A model generated the notes under the pieces. It made no database searches. It saw only the letters and a list, made by a program, of their open reading frames with translations, and was not told the origin of the DNA. The position numbers and the translations under genes were made by a program. A stretch of 64,000 nucleotides of DNA from Dolosigranulum pigrum ATCC 51524 (GTDB lineage Bacteria; Bacillota; Bacilli; Lactobacillales; Carnobacteriaceae_A): the NCBI RefSeq assembly GCF_000245815.1, contig NZ_JH601103.1, positions 1 to 64,000 of the forward strand. The letters run 5' to 3'. This document shows positions 1 through 9,806 of the stretch, in pieces; position 1 is the first letter of the stretch, and each line of letters begins with the position of its first letter.

Positions 1-3000
1 GGTTACTGCTGGTACGTCAACTAGGTTGATACCTCCAAGCTCATCTTGTAAGCTTGCTTTTGTATCTTCACCATTTGCTGCACCGTCTGGCAATGCGTTG
101 ACCGCTGTGTTCGCTTCATTTTTCGCCTTAGTTACTGCGTCATTCAAGGCGTTCAATTCTGCGACTTCACTTGGGTTGACCACGCCATCTCTTTCGATTT
201 CTTCTTTCTTAGCTTGCGCAGTTTGAACAGCTTGCTTCGCCTCTTCAACTTTCGCTTTCGCCTGATTAAATTTCTTAGTGACTTCTATTTGTTCTCTTTC
301 AGAAATTTTAGATTCTAATTCATTAAGTTTGTTTGTTGCTTTGTTAACTTCTGTTTGTGATGCCTTGTTATTATTAAAAGTAATTTCAGCTTGTTGTTTT
401 GCTTTATCATATTCTGATTTCAGATTTGGATCTAATTCTTCTAGTTTGTTATAAAATTCACTGTTAGTTGTTTTTCTTGTTTTCTCAATTGCTTGTTGCA
501 ATGCATCTTTATTTACTTTTAATTCAACTGTTTCAGATTTATCTACAGTTACACTGTTATGCTCATCCCACTGAACAGTTACCGTTCCGTCTGCTGCAAC
601 CGTTACTTTACTTAAATCTAATTCTGGGTTGTTTGCTTTCAAATTATCTTTAACTTGTTCTTTTTGTTCCCTAGACAATCCATCTAAGTTAGAAAGTTCA
701 ACCTTTTGAGTAGGAGGTGCTACTGGTAGATTAAGCTCAGATAAGTTCGGTAAACTATTAGTCAATCCTTGGCGTTTCTGGTTAAAAGATTGTCCGTCTT
801 GATAAACATCATCAAATTCAGGAATCTGAGAAATCAAATTTTTAGCTTCTTGGATAGAAGCTTTTAATGATTCATACTGATTAATTAGTTCGTTATGATT
901 ATTTATCCTATTTTGTTTTTTTGCTTTTTCAATTTTTTCTTGTAACTCTGAGTGCTTACGTTTAATTTCATTTACTTTATTTTCAGCATTTTTTACATCA
1001 GTTTCATCAATAATACTATTATCGTTCCGGTCATTAACATCATATCCTGGTAAAGCATCTATTCGTCCTTTTAATCCATTATATTGATGATTTCCAACTC
1101 TTCCTTGTAAGTCTTCTAGTAATTCATCTTTTTTTGTAGTTCTTTGTTTATTATTTTTATAAAAATTCGGAAGGTTAGAAAGCAACTCAAGAGTACTTGA
1201 ATAATGAGAGTCAATATCTTTTTTAATTTTATCTAATTTCCTATGTGTATCTGGATTAATAATTTTTTTATCAGTTTCTGGATCTTCTTTTAAATTATTA
1301 TATATATTACTAAAATTCTTAATTTTTTCTCTAAGTTCTGTTATTTTTGATTGCCCTTTAAGTTCTACTACTTTATTGTATATACTTAATAAATGTTCTT
1401 GTTCATTTTTATACTGAATAAATGAATGTTGTAATAAATGATCTTTTCCACCTCCAGGCCACATTTGTGGTTTGATAGTATCATTATAATAATAACTAGA
1501 TAACTGATCATCGCTATCTAACATATTTTTTAAATTAAAGGTAAATTCAACTGCTTTTCCTAAATTGCCATTAGGTGTTGTAGATCCTTTGTCATATCCA
1601 TAATCTCTCTTGTATATATACTGAACATAACCATTGTTTAAATTTTTTGTTACTAATCGTCCTTTAGTCCCAGCAGTATCCCTATATGTTACACTATTTA
1701 TCTTATCTGCTAATTTTTTATTAACTTGAACAGTATAAATGTCGTACCCATATTCTCTATTATTCCAATCAGCAGGATTTTCTTTTTTAAGTTCCATTGT
1801 AACTTGATGAGAATTTGTCTTACCTTGTGATATATTTATGTTACCAAGATCAGGTGATAGTTCGTGGCGAGTTTGTTTATTTGTACTATCTGTACCATCA
1901 ACGATAAGGTGTTCATTAGTTCCTTGACGATTTTTAATGAACTGTTGTACCTTCTTTATGATCTCATTTAATTTCGAAATATCACCTGATCTCACAGATA
2001 ATTTTTGTTTTAATTGGTTTTCAGCTCCACGACTAAGATGAGATGTTTGACCTGATCGTAAAAATGTTTCCCATTTACGAGCGTCAGCACGATCGTTTCG
2101 TAAGTCTGGATCACCATTATTTGCAAATCTTCTTAACGCACCTCGCTTGAAAATAACAGTTTCTTCTTCTGTCAAGTACTTCTTGTTTTTCAAATCATCT
2201 AAATAATCAAAAATATGCATAAATGTATCATCACGATTAAATTGACGATTCAAATCAACATTCCCTGTGTTTCGACGGGTACGTCTTTTTCCAGTCTGTT
2301 CTTCTTGCTTGTTATCCAAGTTCTCTACACCAGCTGCTAGGACATTTTCTTCGTGGTGATTTTGGTTAGTTTTAATGTCTGGTTGTGTGCCGAGTGCTTT
2401 TTGAAGTGCTTGTTTAATGGTCATTTGACCGGCTTCAATTTTAGCGATTTCTTCTTGGTTGAAGAAGTGACGTACTTGATCTAAGGTGTATTCAACTTCT
2501 GGTTTTGAAGTATCTTGTTGTACGTCAACTTGAGGTTGCTGTGGAGTTGCCGGTGTTGTTTGTTCGATTGTGTTATCAGCTTCTTGCTCTTTTTCATCTT
2601 GTTTTTCAGGTGCTTTATCCCCTCGAATTTCTGCGGAGATCGCATCGAGTTCTTCAATAGAAGTAGCTTCATTAATCTTATTCAAGAGAGCCAAGTAGTC
2701 ATCCCAGATCACGATTTCAGACTTGCCTAGTTCATCTTTTACTGCTTTACGCTTTTTCTCCAATTCTTCTGATTGTTTTTCATCAGATACTTGCGTGTCT
2801 TGTGGCTTCTGTTCTTGTTCTTCTTCAGAGAGTTGATTATTTTTTTCAGTTTCTTCAACTTGTTCAGCAACGGCTTCATTAATCTGATTTCCAATGTTAA
2901 CTAATTCAGATACAGAGGTTGCTTGATCAATTTGTGCCTTGAATTGATCACGATTATGCTGTAAATTAGAGTTCACTAAATAAGCATTCACTTCTTGTCG

Positions 3001-3255
3001 TTTAGCTTCTAAGACGTGATCGATCTCAGGCTCTTGTTGTTCAGATTGAGGTGTAATATCTTGGTTGACCGGTTCATCATGTTCAATGACGGTACCCGCT
3101 TCTGCTTGGGCACTGACTTGTTCAGTCGCGCCAAACATCAACCCAATTCCAATCGAAACAGACGCAACACCGATTGAAAGCTTTTTCAAGGTGTAGCGTT
3201 TAAACTTATTCGCGCCCATCTCCATAAGTAACTTCTTATTATTCTTACCTACCAT
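1..3255 (-). CDS. Giant YSIRK-type surface adhesin, 3' part cut by window edge
   Basis: An ORF of 1085 codons starts at the ATG at 3253-3255 behind an AGGAGGA ribosome site and runs open to base 1, so the C-terminus and any sortase signal lie outside the window. Residues about 20-45 form a YSIRK-like signal (YTLKKLSIGVASVSIG) with likely cleavage after VSAQA. Residues about 50-300 are acidic and helix-rich, with two related segments of the 'A-TSVSEL / A-TSIEEL' kind. Residues about 330-600 hold an unrecognised Tyr/Asn-rich, probably globular domain. Then come long coiled-coil stretches, a FIVAR-like helical module near residues 900-980 and the start of an 'LPDG...LQDELGGI' type repeat at the edge. 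The stretch 900-2000 is visibly more AT-rich than its neighbours, as is common in variable adhesins. Role inferred: wall-anchored adhesion. The ligand is unknown. Confidence 0.85.
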   Translation of the reverse strand, partial: MVGKNNKKLLMEMGANKFKRYTLKKLSIGVASVSIGIGLMFGATEQVSAQAEAGTVIEHDEPVNQDITPQSEQQEPEIDHVLEAKRQEVNAYLVNSNLQHNRDQFKAQIDQATSVSELVNIGNQINEAVAEQVEETEKNNQLSEEEQEQKPQDTQVSDEKQSEELEKKRKAVKDELGKSEIVIWDDYLALLNKINEATSIEELDAISAEIRGDKAPEKQDEKEQEADNTIEQTTPATPQQPQVDVQQDTSKPEVEYTLDQVRHFFNQEEIAKIEAGQMTIKQALQKALGTQPDIKTNQNHHEENVLAAGVENLDNKQEEQTGKRRTRRNTGNVDLNRQFNRDDTFMHIFDYLDDLKNKKYLTEEETVIFKRGALRRFANNGDPDLRNDRADARKWETFLRSGQTSHLSRGAENQLKQKLSVRSGDISKLNEIIKKVQQFIKNRQGTNEHLIVDGTDSTNKQTRHELSPDLGNINISQGKTNSHQVTMELKKENPADWNNREYGYDIYTVQVNKKLADKINSVTYRDTAGTKGRLVTKNLNNGYVQYIYKRDYGYDKGSTTPNGNLGKAVEFTFNLKNMLDSDDQLSSYYYNDTIKPQMWPGGGKDHLLQHSFIQYKNEQEHLLSIYNKVVELKGQSKITELREKIKNFSNIYNNLKEDPETDKKIINPDTHRKLDKIKKDIDSHYSSTLELLSNLPNFYKNNKQRTTKKDELLEDLQGRVGNHQYNGLKGRIDALPGYDVNDRNDNSIIDETDVKNAENKVNEIKRKHSELQEKIEKAKKQNRINNHNELINQYESLKASIQEAKNLISQIPEFDDVYQDGQSFNQKRQGLTNSLPNLSELNLPVAPPTQKVELSNLDGLSREQKEQVKDNLKANNPELDLSKVTVAADGTVTVQWDEHNSVTVDKSETVELKVNKDALQQAIEKTRKTTNSEFYNKLEELDPNLKSEYDKAKQQAEITFNNNKASQTEVNKATNKLNELESKISEREQIEVTKKFNQAKAKVEEAKQAVQTAQAKKEEIERDGVVNPSEVAELNALNDAVTKAKNEANTAVNALPDGAANGEDTKASLQDELGGINLVDVPAVT

Positions 3256-3305
3256 TTTGTTCCTCCTAATTAGCTATTAACAACAACCGCCTATATATTC
3301 AAATC

Positions 3306-3331
3306 AAAAAGCCGATAACCTCTGCATCGGC
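3306..3331 (-). terminator. Terminator-like hairpin in adhesin leader
   Basis: On the minus strand GCCGAT and ATCGGC are separated by 9 nt and followed by TTTTTGATTTG. It lies about 50 nt upstream of the adhesin ATG and about 130 nt downstream of the best promoter candidate, so it would sit inside the 5' leader. A second perfect hairpin (ACATGC-TATC-GCATGT, 3393-3408) precedes it. It could be an attenuator, or simply a backup terminator for eno. Confidence 0.5.
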
Positions 3332-3464
3332 GCTTATATTTAAACATACCTAGCGTCATTCCATCATAGTATCTAGAACACACAACTAATCAACATGCTA
3401 TCGCATGTATTGTTACGTGCATCACTTACATAAATAGTTTTTTTATGAGTCTATCTACCCCTTC

Positions 3465-3473
3465 ATAATAGCA
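3465..3473 (-). promoter_or_regulatory. Extended -10 promoter candidate for adhesin gene
   Basis: The minus strand reads TGCTATTAT, an extended -10 box, 210 nt upstream of the adhesin start. No good -35 box is present. The rest of the 398-nt gap 3256-3653 is AT-rich leader with two hairpins and the eno terminator. Confidence 0.4.
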
Positions 3474-3554
3474 TAAAATGAGAATTATGTATATCTATTG
3501 AAAGTAAATGTTTATATTTTCTTAATAAAGTCATATTTTGTTAACTTATTGTAT

Positions 3555-3608
3555 AAAAAATCCCCCTTGAATTTTTAACTTATTATAAGCTAAGAATCCA
3601 AGGAGGAG
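3555..3608 (-). terminator. Terminator of the glycolytic operon
   Basis: Downstream of eno the minus strand forms a long stem (CTCCTTG paired with CAAGGGG, plus an inner CTTA/TAAG) followed by GATTTTTT. Confidence 0.75.
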
Positions 3609-3653
3609 AGTTGCCATTTTCTTTAAGAATTCGGCAAATTTAGTTATTTTTAA

Positions 3654-4955
3654 TTACTTGTTGTTCAAGTTGTAGAAAGCATCTTTTCCTTCGTAGACAG
3701 CTGTGTCAAGTAATGCTTCTTCGATGCGGAGTAATTGGTTGTACTTCGCGATACGGTCCGTACGTGAAGCAGAACCTGTCTTGATTTGGCCAGCGTTTGT
3801 TGCAACTGCGATATCAGCAATTGTGGTATCTTCAGTTTCGCCTGAACGGTGAGAGACAACAGCTGTGTAGCCAGCACGTTTTGCCATTTCGATTGCGTTG
3901 AATGTTTCAGTCAACGTACCGATTTGGTTCACTTTAATCAAGATTGAGTTACCGACACCTTTTTCGATACCTTTTGCTAAGATTTCAGTGTTGGTTACGA
4001 ATAAGTCATCTCCGACTAATTGAACGCGGTCACCAAGACGTTCAGTAAGCAACTTCCATCCGTCCCAGTCGTTTTCGTCCATACCATCTTCAATAGAGAT
4101 GATTGGGTATTTTTCAACAAGTTCTTCCAAGTAGTCCACTTGCTCTTCACTTGTACGTTTAGGTGCATCAGCTGACTCGAACTTAGAGTAGTCGTAGACA
4201 CCATCTTCGTAGAATTCACTTGACGCACAGTCGAAGCCTAAGAAGACATCTTCACCTGGAGTTAAGCCAGCTTTTTTAATAGCTTCTAGAATCGTTTCAA
4301 CACCATCTTCAGTTCCGTTGAACTTCGGTGCAAATCCACCTTCGTCACCTACTGATGTTTCAAGGCCACGTTCGCTCAAGATTGATTTCAATGCGTGGAA
4401 GATTTCTGCTCCCCAACGTAGCGCTTCTTTAAAGGTTGGAGCACCTGTTGGTAAGATCATGAACTCTTGGAACGCAATTGGAGCACTTGAGTGTGATCCA
4501 CCGTTAATAATGTTCAACATTGGAGTTGGGATTGTTTTCGCTCCGAACCCACCCAAGTAACGGTATAATGGTAGGTCTAGGTAGTTCGCTGCGGCACGAG
4601 CGACTGCCATAGAGACACCAAGAATAGCGTTCGCACCAAGTTTTCCTTTGTTTGGTGTACCGTCTAATTCGATTAACATTTGGTCGACGCCTAATTGATC
4701 GCGGACATCGTATCCCAGTAATTCATCAACAATTTTTGTATTAACGTTCTCAACAGCTTGAAGAACTCCTTTGCCGTTGTAACGGTTCTTGTCGCCGTCA
4801 CGTAATTCAACTGCTTCGTGTTCACCGGTTGAAGCACCTGAAGGAACGAGTGCTCGTCCAAAGGCACCTGATTCGGTAACTACATCAACTTCAACAGTTG
4901 GGTTACCACGTGAGTCTAGAACTTCGCGTGCAATAATATCTGTAATAAATGGCAT
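3654..4955 (-). CDS. eno: Enolase
   Basis: Phosphopyruvate hydratase converts 2-phosphoglycerate to phosphoenolpyruvate in glycolysis; it is cytosolic and in many Firmicutes also found at the surface. The 433-residue product starts MPFITDIIAREVLDSRG, and the ATG at 4955 has an AAAGGAGAG site 9 nt upstream. A longer upstream reading to 5027 lacks family similarity and was not used. Visible signatures are GDEGGFAPKF, the metal-binding region SIEDGMDENDWDGW and SHRSGETEDTTIAD near the C-terminus. It is the last gene of the operon. A hairpin without a T-tract lies in the 127-nt gap before it (about 4991-5022), which may be a processing or stability element. Confidence 0.98.
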   Translation of the reverse strand: MPFITDIIAREVLDSRGNPTVEVDVVTESGAFGRALVPSGASTGEHEAVELRDGDKNRYNGKGVLQAVENVNTKIVDELLGYDVRDQLGVDQMLIELDGTPNKGKLGANAILGVSMAVARAAANYLDLPLYRYLGGFGAKTIPTPMLNIINGGSHSSAPIAFQEFMILPTGAPTFKEALRWGAEIFHALKSILSERGLETSVGDEGGFAPKFNGTEDGVETILEAIKKAGLTPGEDVFLGFDCASSEFYEDGVYDYSKFESADAPKRTSEEQVDYLEELVEKYPIISIEDGMDENDWDGWKLLTERLGDRVQLVGDDLFVTNTEILAKGIEKGVGNSILIKVNQIGTLTETFNAIEMAKRAGYTAVVSHRSGETEDTTIADIAVATNAGQIKTGSASRTDRIAKYNQLLRIEEALLDTAVYEGKDAFYNLNNK

Positions 4956-5082
4956 GAAATAAATCTCTCCTTTAATTGTTTTAGAGTATCGGTGGGGTTG
5001 AAGCATCTGCCTCAATCCACCACTCAATCTCTCTAGTTCTATTGTACTAATTTTTTACTTGATTTACAAAGATAAGCCTGTC

Positions 5083-6612
5083 TTAATGTTTAATCAGGGA
5101 TTCTCCGGTCATCTCTTCAGGTTGATCGACCCCTAATAATTCAAGCATGGTTGGTGCTACATCGGCTAGTTTCCCATCTTCACGTAGTTCCAATCCTTTT
5201 TTCGTTACAATAACTGGAACGGGAACGGTTGTGTGCGCTGTATGTGGTTGACCATCTGGCGTCATTTCTGTATCCGCATTTCCATGATCAGCGAAAATAA
5301 TCGCATAACCATCTTTTTCTAAGATCGCATCAACCACACGGCCTAAGTTCACATCGACCGCTTCACAAGCTTTAATAGTCGGTTCAAGTTTACCTGAGTG
5401 CCCGACCATATCTGGGTTAGCAAAGTTCAGAATAATCGCATCGTGCTTATCTGCCTTAATATCCGTTACTAACGAATCGGCCACTTCATATGCGCTCATT
5501 TCTGGTTTTAGGTCGTAAGTTTCAACTTTTGGTGATGGAATAAGTGTTCGACTTTCGCCGTCATATTCATCATTGGTACCACCGTTCATGAAGAAAGTCA
5601 CGTGTGGATATTTCTCAGTTTCAGCAATACGAAGTTGTGTTAAGTTATTCTTCGCTAACACTTCACCTAAAACATTTTTAATCTCAAGTGGCTTAAACAT
5701 GACATCAGCATTCATCTCAGCTGTGTACTGTGTCATTGTCGTCAATTTGACATTTTGTGGCTTCTGACGTAAATCGAACTCAGCAAAATCTGACTCAGAC
5801 AGTGCTCGTGATAGTTGAATGGCACGGTCAGGTCGGAAGTTGAAGAATAAGACAGCATCATTATCGGCTAAGGTTGCTATTGGTTGGCCCTCTTCATCAA
5901 TAACAATAGGCTCAATGAACTCATCCATAACTTCTTTATTGTAACTGTGCTGGATTCCGGCTACTGGATTTTCTACGTGATGCCCTTCACCGAATCGAAT
6001 AGCATTGTAAGCTTTCTGCACACGTTCCCAACGATTATCACGGTCCATCGCATAGAAGCGTCCAGTAATAGTCGCTAGTTTCCCAGCCCCGATCTCAGCA
6101 AGTGACGTATTTAATTCTTGGATGAAGTCAGCCGCTGAGTCTGGTGCTACATCACGACCATCCGTGAAAGCATGAATATAAATCTTCTCAATGCCTTGTT
6201 CATGCGCTTGTTTAACTAAGGCATTCAAGTGGCGTTGGTGGGAGTGAACCCCACCATCTGAGACAAGTCCTATTAAGTGTAGTGCTGAATCGTTGCGCTG
6301 CACATGCTCTAACGTATCTTGGAAAGCTTGGTTGGTTTCCAATTCGCCTTCTTCGATCGCTTTATCAATACGTGTAATACTCTGATAAACGACACGGCCG
6401 GCTCCAATATTGGTATGACCAACTTCTGAATTCCCCATTTGTCCTTCTGGTAGACCAACTGCTAGTCCACTTGCCTGCATTGTTGCGTGAGGGAAGGTTT
6501 CCCAGTAACGGTCAAAATTGGGTTTATGCGCTTGAGCGACGGCATTAGCTTCACGCTCTTCACGCCAGCCAAAACCGTCTAATATAATAATTGCTACAGG
6601 TCCTTTACTCAT
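5083..6612 (-). CDS. gpmI: 2,3-bisphosphoglycerate-independent phosphoglycerate mutase
   Basis: It interconverts 3- and 2-phosphoglycerate with two Mn2+ ions. At 509 residues it has the usual family length. MGNSEVGHTNIGAGR carries the catalytic Ser (near residue 62), ILDGFGWR an N-terminal metal Asp, and the C-terminal metal site is visible as FADHGNADTEM. Its ATG overlaps the tpiA stop by one base (TAATG), which indicates translational coupling. Confidence 0.98.
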   Translation of the reverse strand: MSKGPVAIIILDGFGWREEREANAVAQAHKPNFDRYWETFPHATMQASGLAVGLPEGQMGNSEVGHTNIGAGRVVYQSITRIDKAIEEGELETNQAFQDTLEHVQRNDSALHLIGLVSDGGVHSHQRHLNALVKQAHEQGIEKIYIHAFTDGRDVAPDSAADFIQELNTSLAEIGAGKLATITGRFYAMDRDNRWERVQKAYNAIRFGEGHHVENPVAGIQHSYNKEVMDEFIEPIVIDEEGQPIATLADNDAVLFFNFRPDRAIQLSRALSESDFAEFDLRQKPQNVKLTTMTQYTAEMNADVMFKPLEIKNVLGEVLAKNNLTQLRIAETEKYPHVTFFMNGGTNDEYDGESRTLIPSPKVETYDLKPEMSAYEVADSLVTDIKADKHDAIILNFANPDMVGHSGKLEPTIKACEAVDVNLGRVVDAILEKDGYAIIFADHGNADTEMTPDGQPHTAHTTVPVPVIVTKKGLELREDGKLADVAPTMLELLGVDQPEEMTGESLIKH

Positions 6613-7370
6613 TATTTAACCGCCTCGAATAATGCTAGGAATGAATCAGCTTCTAAACTTGCACCACCAACGAGTGCTCCATCAATATCTGATTGAGCTA
6701 AGAATTCTGCAATGTTATTTGGCTTCACACTACCGCCGTATTGGATGCGAATAGCATCTGCTGCCTCTTGACCGAACTCTTCAGCAACTGTTTGACGGAC
6801 TTCTTTAATGGTATCATTAGCATCTTCAGCAGTTGCCGTTTTACCTGTACCAATTGCCCAAAGTGGCTCATATGCTAACACAGCATCTGCTACTTGATCA
6901 GCTGTTAGGCCAGCAAGAGCTGCTTTTACTTGGTCAGCAACAACAGCTTGTGTTTCTCCTGCTTCTTTTTGTTCAAGGGTTTCACCTACACAGACGATTG
7001 GGTTCATTCCGTGAGCGACAACAGCTTTTACCTTTTTGTTAACATCTTCATCGGTTTCACCGAAGATTTCACGACGCTCAGAGTGACCTAAGATAACATA
7101 CTCAAGGCCTAATGCTTCTAAGGCAGCTGGTGAAGTTTCACCTGTGAAAGCTCCTTCGTCTTCGAAGTGACTATTTTGAGCAGCTACTTGCAATTCTGAT
7201 CCTTTCGCCGCTTCTTTAACTGCTGTAAGTTGTAAAGTAGAAGCACCGATTGCTGCATCAACAACATCGCGTGAAGGTAATTTATCTTTCACCTCATTGA
7301 TGAATTGAACGGCTTCTTCGACTGTCTTGTGCATTTTCCAGTTTCCGGCAATAAATGGTTTACGTGACAT
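6612..7370 (-). CDS. tpiA: Triosephosphate isomerase
   Basis: It interconverts dihydroxyacetone phosphate and glyceraldehyde-3-phosphate. The 252-residue TIM barrel carries GNWKMHK (catalytic Lys), LGHSERR (catalytic His) and AYEPLWAIGTGK (catalytic Glu). The start is placed at 7370 (MSRKPFIAGNW) behind AGAAAGGA; an in-frame extension to 7442 is not family sequence. It is the entry point for carbon delivered by GlpO from the glycerol operon elsewhere in the window. Confidence 0.98.
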   Translation of the reverse strand: MSRKPFIAGNWKMHKTVEEAVQFINEVKDKLPSRDVVDAAIGASTLQLTAVKEAAKGSELQVAAQNSHFEDEGAFTGETSPAALEALGLEYVILGHSERREIFGETDEDVNKKVKAVVAHGMNPIVCVGETLEQKEAGETQAVVADQVKAALAGLTADQVADAVLAYEPLWAIGTGKTATAEDANDTIKEVRQTVAEEFGQEAADAIRIQYGGSVKPNNIAEFLAQSDIDGALVGGASLEADSFLALFEAVK

Positions 7371-7459
7371 ACAATCATTCCTTTCTTCATTCATTAGTTC
7401 TATTTCATTAGAGGAAGCTAGGGCTTCTGTTTGAAACCCCAATCTCCTTAACTATATTT

Positions 7460-8644
7460 TTATTTGTCGCTAATAGCAGCAAGCCCTGGTAGTTCGTCTC
7501 CTTCAAGGTAAGTTAAGCTTGCGCCACCACCTGTTGAAATGTGACTAAAGTCCTCAGCAAAGCCAAGTGATTCAGCTGCTGTTGCCGAGTCTCCTCCACC
7601 AATAATCGTTATTGCATCTAATTCAGCTAAAATCTCACATAATTGGCTTGTTCCTTTAGCAAAGTTTTCCATTTCGAAGACACCCATTGGACCATTCCAG
7701 ACAACCGTTTTAGCTCCTTCAAGTTCTGCCTTGAATCGCTCGATTGTTTTTGGACCAATATCCATTCCCATGTACCCTTCAGGAATATCTTCATCGAACA
7801 ATTTAGTTTCGGCATCATTTTTGAATTCAGTAGCTGCGACTGAATCGACTGGCAAGACTAATTTGTCCCCAGCACGATCCATTAAGTCTTTCGCTAAGTC
7901 GATTTTATCTTCTTCTAGGAGTGAATTACCAATATCGTGTCCTTTTGCTTTCAAGAAAGTGTAAGTCATACCACCACCGACTAATACTTTGTCCGCTTTT
8001 TCGAGTAAGTTCTCGATAACACCAATCTTGTCAGACACTTTTGCTCCACCTAGAATTGCTACGAATGGCTGTTCTGGTTCATCAACAGCTCCACCGATAA
8101 ATTCAATTTCTTTTTCGATAAGGAAGCCGACAGCTGATTCAACATTTGAGGCAATACCTACATTCGAAGCATGCGCACGGTGAGCCGTTCCGAATGCATC
8201 GTTAACGAATACATCACCTAAGCTTGCCCAGTACTTCCCTAGTTCTTCATCATTTTTGCTTTCTTTTTTGCCTGGAACATCTTCGAAGCGTGTATTCTCG
8301 AACATCAAGACTTGTCCTGGTTCCAGTTCATCGATAGCTGCTTCTAAAGCTGGTCCTCTTGTTTCGTTAATGAACGTAACCTCTTGATCTAAGAGCTCAC
8401 CTAAGCGTTTGGCAACAGGTGCCATTGATAATTTGTTTTTATCCGCTTCTTCTTTCACACGTCCTAAGTGAGAGAAGACAATTAATTTCCCTCCCTCATC
8501 TAAGATGTGCTTAATAGTTGGTAGTGCTGCTTGAATACGGTTATCATTTGTAATTTCACCGTCTTTTAACGGGACATTAAAGTCTGCTCGCATCAACACT
8601 TTTTTGTTCTTTAATTGTAGATCTTTTACTGTTTGTTTATTCAT
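7460..8644 (-). CDS. pgk: Phosphoglycerate kinase
   Basis: It transfers phosphate from 1,3-bisphosphoglycerate to ADP. The 394-residue product contains RADFNVPLKDG near the N-terminus, SHLGRVKEE, GGAKVSDK and the C-terminal nucleotide-binding GGGDSATAAE. The ATG lies 10 nt after GAAAGGA. It is the third structural gene of the operon, separated from gap by two hairpins. Confidence 0.98.
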   Translation of the reverse strand: MNKQTVKDLQLKNKKVLMRADFNVPLKDGEITNDNRIQAALPTIKHILDEGGKLIVFSHLGRVKEEADKNKLSMAPVAKRLGELLDQEVTFINETRGPALEAAIDELEPGQVLMFENTRFEDVPGKKESKNDEELGKYWASLGDVFVNDAFGTAHRAHASNVGIASNVESAVGFLIEKEIEFIGGAVDEPEQPFVAILGGAKVSDKIGVIENLLEKADKVLVGGGMTYTFLKAKGHDIGNSLLEEDKIDLAKDLMDRAGDKLVLPVDSVAATEFKNDAETKLFDEDIPEGYMGMDIGPKTIERFKAELEGAKTVVWNGPMGVFEMENFAKGTSQLCEILAELDAITIIGGGDSATAAESLGFAEDFSHISTGGGASLTYLEGDELPGLAAISDK

Positions 8645-8675
8645 TCTTTATCACATTCCTTTCATTGGTATGTAT

Positions 8676-8732
8676 GTTAGAAGGTGCTACCCTTCTAACA
8701 AATAAACGGGGAAGCGCGTCGACACTTCCCCG
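8676..8732 (-). other. Two tandem intercistronic hairpins between gap and pgk
   Basis: A first perfect stem pairs CGGGGAAG with CTTCCCCG (8707-8732) and is followed by TTTATTTG. A second perfect 9-bp stem, GTTAGAAGG with CCTTCTAAC and a 6-nt loop, lies at 8676-8699. They may partially terminate or protect the 3' end of gap mRNA so that gap is made in excess over the downstream genes. This is inference. Confidence 0.7.
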
Positions 8733-8771
8733 CTTACTATAACTAAGCATTAAATTGTGTGATTAAATTTT

Positions 8772-9767
8772 TTATACAGTTGCAAGACGTTCTAGTGTAC
8801 GAACCATGTTTCCAGTAAATCCGTACTCATTGTCGTACCAAGCAACAACTTTAACAACTTGACCATTTTCTCCGTCGATAACTTTTGTTTGAGTTGCGTC
8901 GAAGACTGATCCAGCAGGGTTACCAATAATGTCTGAAGAAACAATTTCATCAGTATTGTATTCGAATGAAGGACGTTGCGCAGCTTTCATTGCTTCGTTT
9001 ACTTCTTCTTCTGTTACTGTTTTGTTTAATGTTGCGTATACTTCAGTCATTGAACCAGTAATTGTTGGTACACGAACAGCAGTACCGTCAATTCTACCTT
9101 TAATTTCTGGAATAACTTCACCTACAGCGATTGCAGCACCTGTTGATGCAGGAATTGCGTTAGCTGCTCCAGCACGGTTCTTACGTCCACCTGGTGCGTC
9201 TTGTAATGCTTGAGTAGCAGTGTACGCGTGGATAGTTGACATAAGCGCACCGTTCAAGCCAAATTCATCATTAAGAACTTTTGCCATTGGAGCTAAACAG
9301 TTTGTTGTACATGATGCAGCTGATACGATCTTGTCATCAGCTTCGATAACGTCATCGTTAACACCAAATACGACCATTTTAGTTACGTCATCTTTCGCTG
9401 GTGCAGAGATTAGAACTTTTTTCGCGCCAGCTTCTAGGTGAGCACTTGCTTTTTCGTTAGTGTTGAAGATACCTGTACATTCTAATACAACATCAACATC
9501 TAAGTCGCCCCATGGTAAGTCAGCAGGGTTTTTCTCAGAGTAAGCTTTTACTTCTTTACCATCAACTAAAAGTGCGTCTGACTTCACTTCAACATCGTAT
9601 GGGAAGCGACCTTGTGCTGTATCATACTTCAATAGGTAGCCTAAGTCATCAATATCAGTTAAGTCATTAATTGCAACTACTTCTAATTCATTGCTTGACT
9701 CTAAGATACGACGAAGTGCTAAACGACCAATACGACCAAAACCATTAATTGCTATTTTTTTTGACAT
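8772..9767 (-). CDS. gap: Glyceraldehyde-3-phosphate dehydrogenase
   Basis: It is the NAD-dependent phosphorylating dehydrogenase of glycolysis. The 331-residue product has the Rossmann motif NGFGRIGR and catalytic SCTTNCLAP. It lies directly downstream of cggR with AAGGAGG before its ATG. This arrangement matches the Bacillus cggR-gapA pair, in which CggR is relieved by fructose-1,6-bisphosphate. Confidence 0.98.
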   Translation of the reverse strand: MSKKIAINGFGRIGRLALRRILESSNELEVVAINDLTDIDDLGYLLKYDTAQGRFPYDVEVKSDALLVDGKEVKAYSEKNPADLPWGDLDVDVVLECTGIFNTNEKASAHLEAGAKKVLISAPAKDDVTKMVVFGVNDDVIEADDKIVSAASCTTNCLAPMAKVLNDEFGLNGALMSTIHAYTATQALQDAPGGRKNRAGAANAIPASTGAAIAVGEVIPEIKGRIDGTAVRVPTITGSMTEVYATLNKTVTEEEVNEAMKAAQRPSFEYNTDEIVSSDIIGNPAGSVFDATQTKVIDGENGQVVKVVAWYDNEYGFTGNMVRTLERLATV

Positions 9768-9806
9768 AAAATGATTTCCTCCTTAGAAAATCTGTTGTTT
9801 TTTATT

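Noticed and set aside
2515..2730. 71-codon plus-strand ORF inside the adhesin gene
   Set aside because: It is antisense to a long coding frame with clear repeats; Cys/Phe-rich composition is typical of a shadow.
7643..8183. Several plus-strand ORFs inside pgk
   Set aside because: They are antisense shadows of a fully conserved gene with no ribosome sites.
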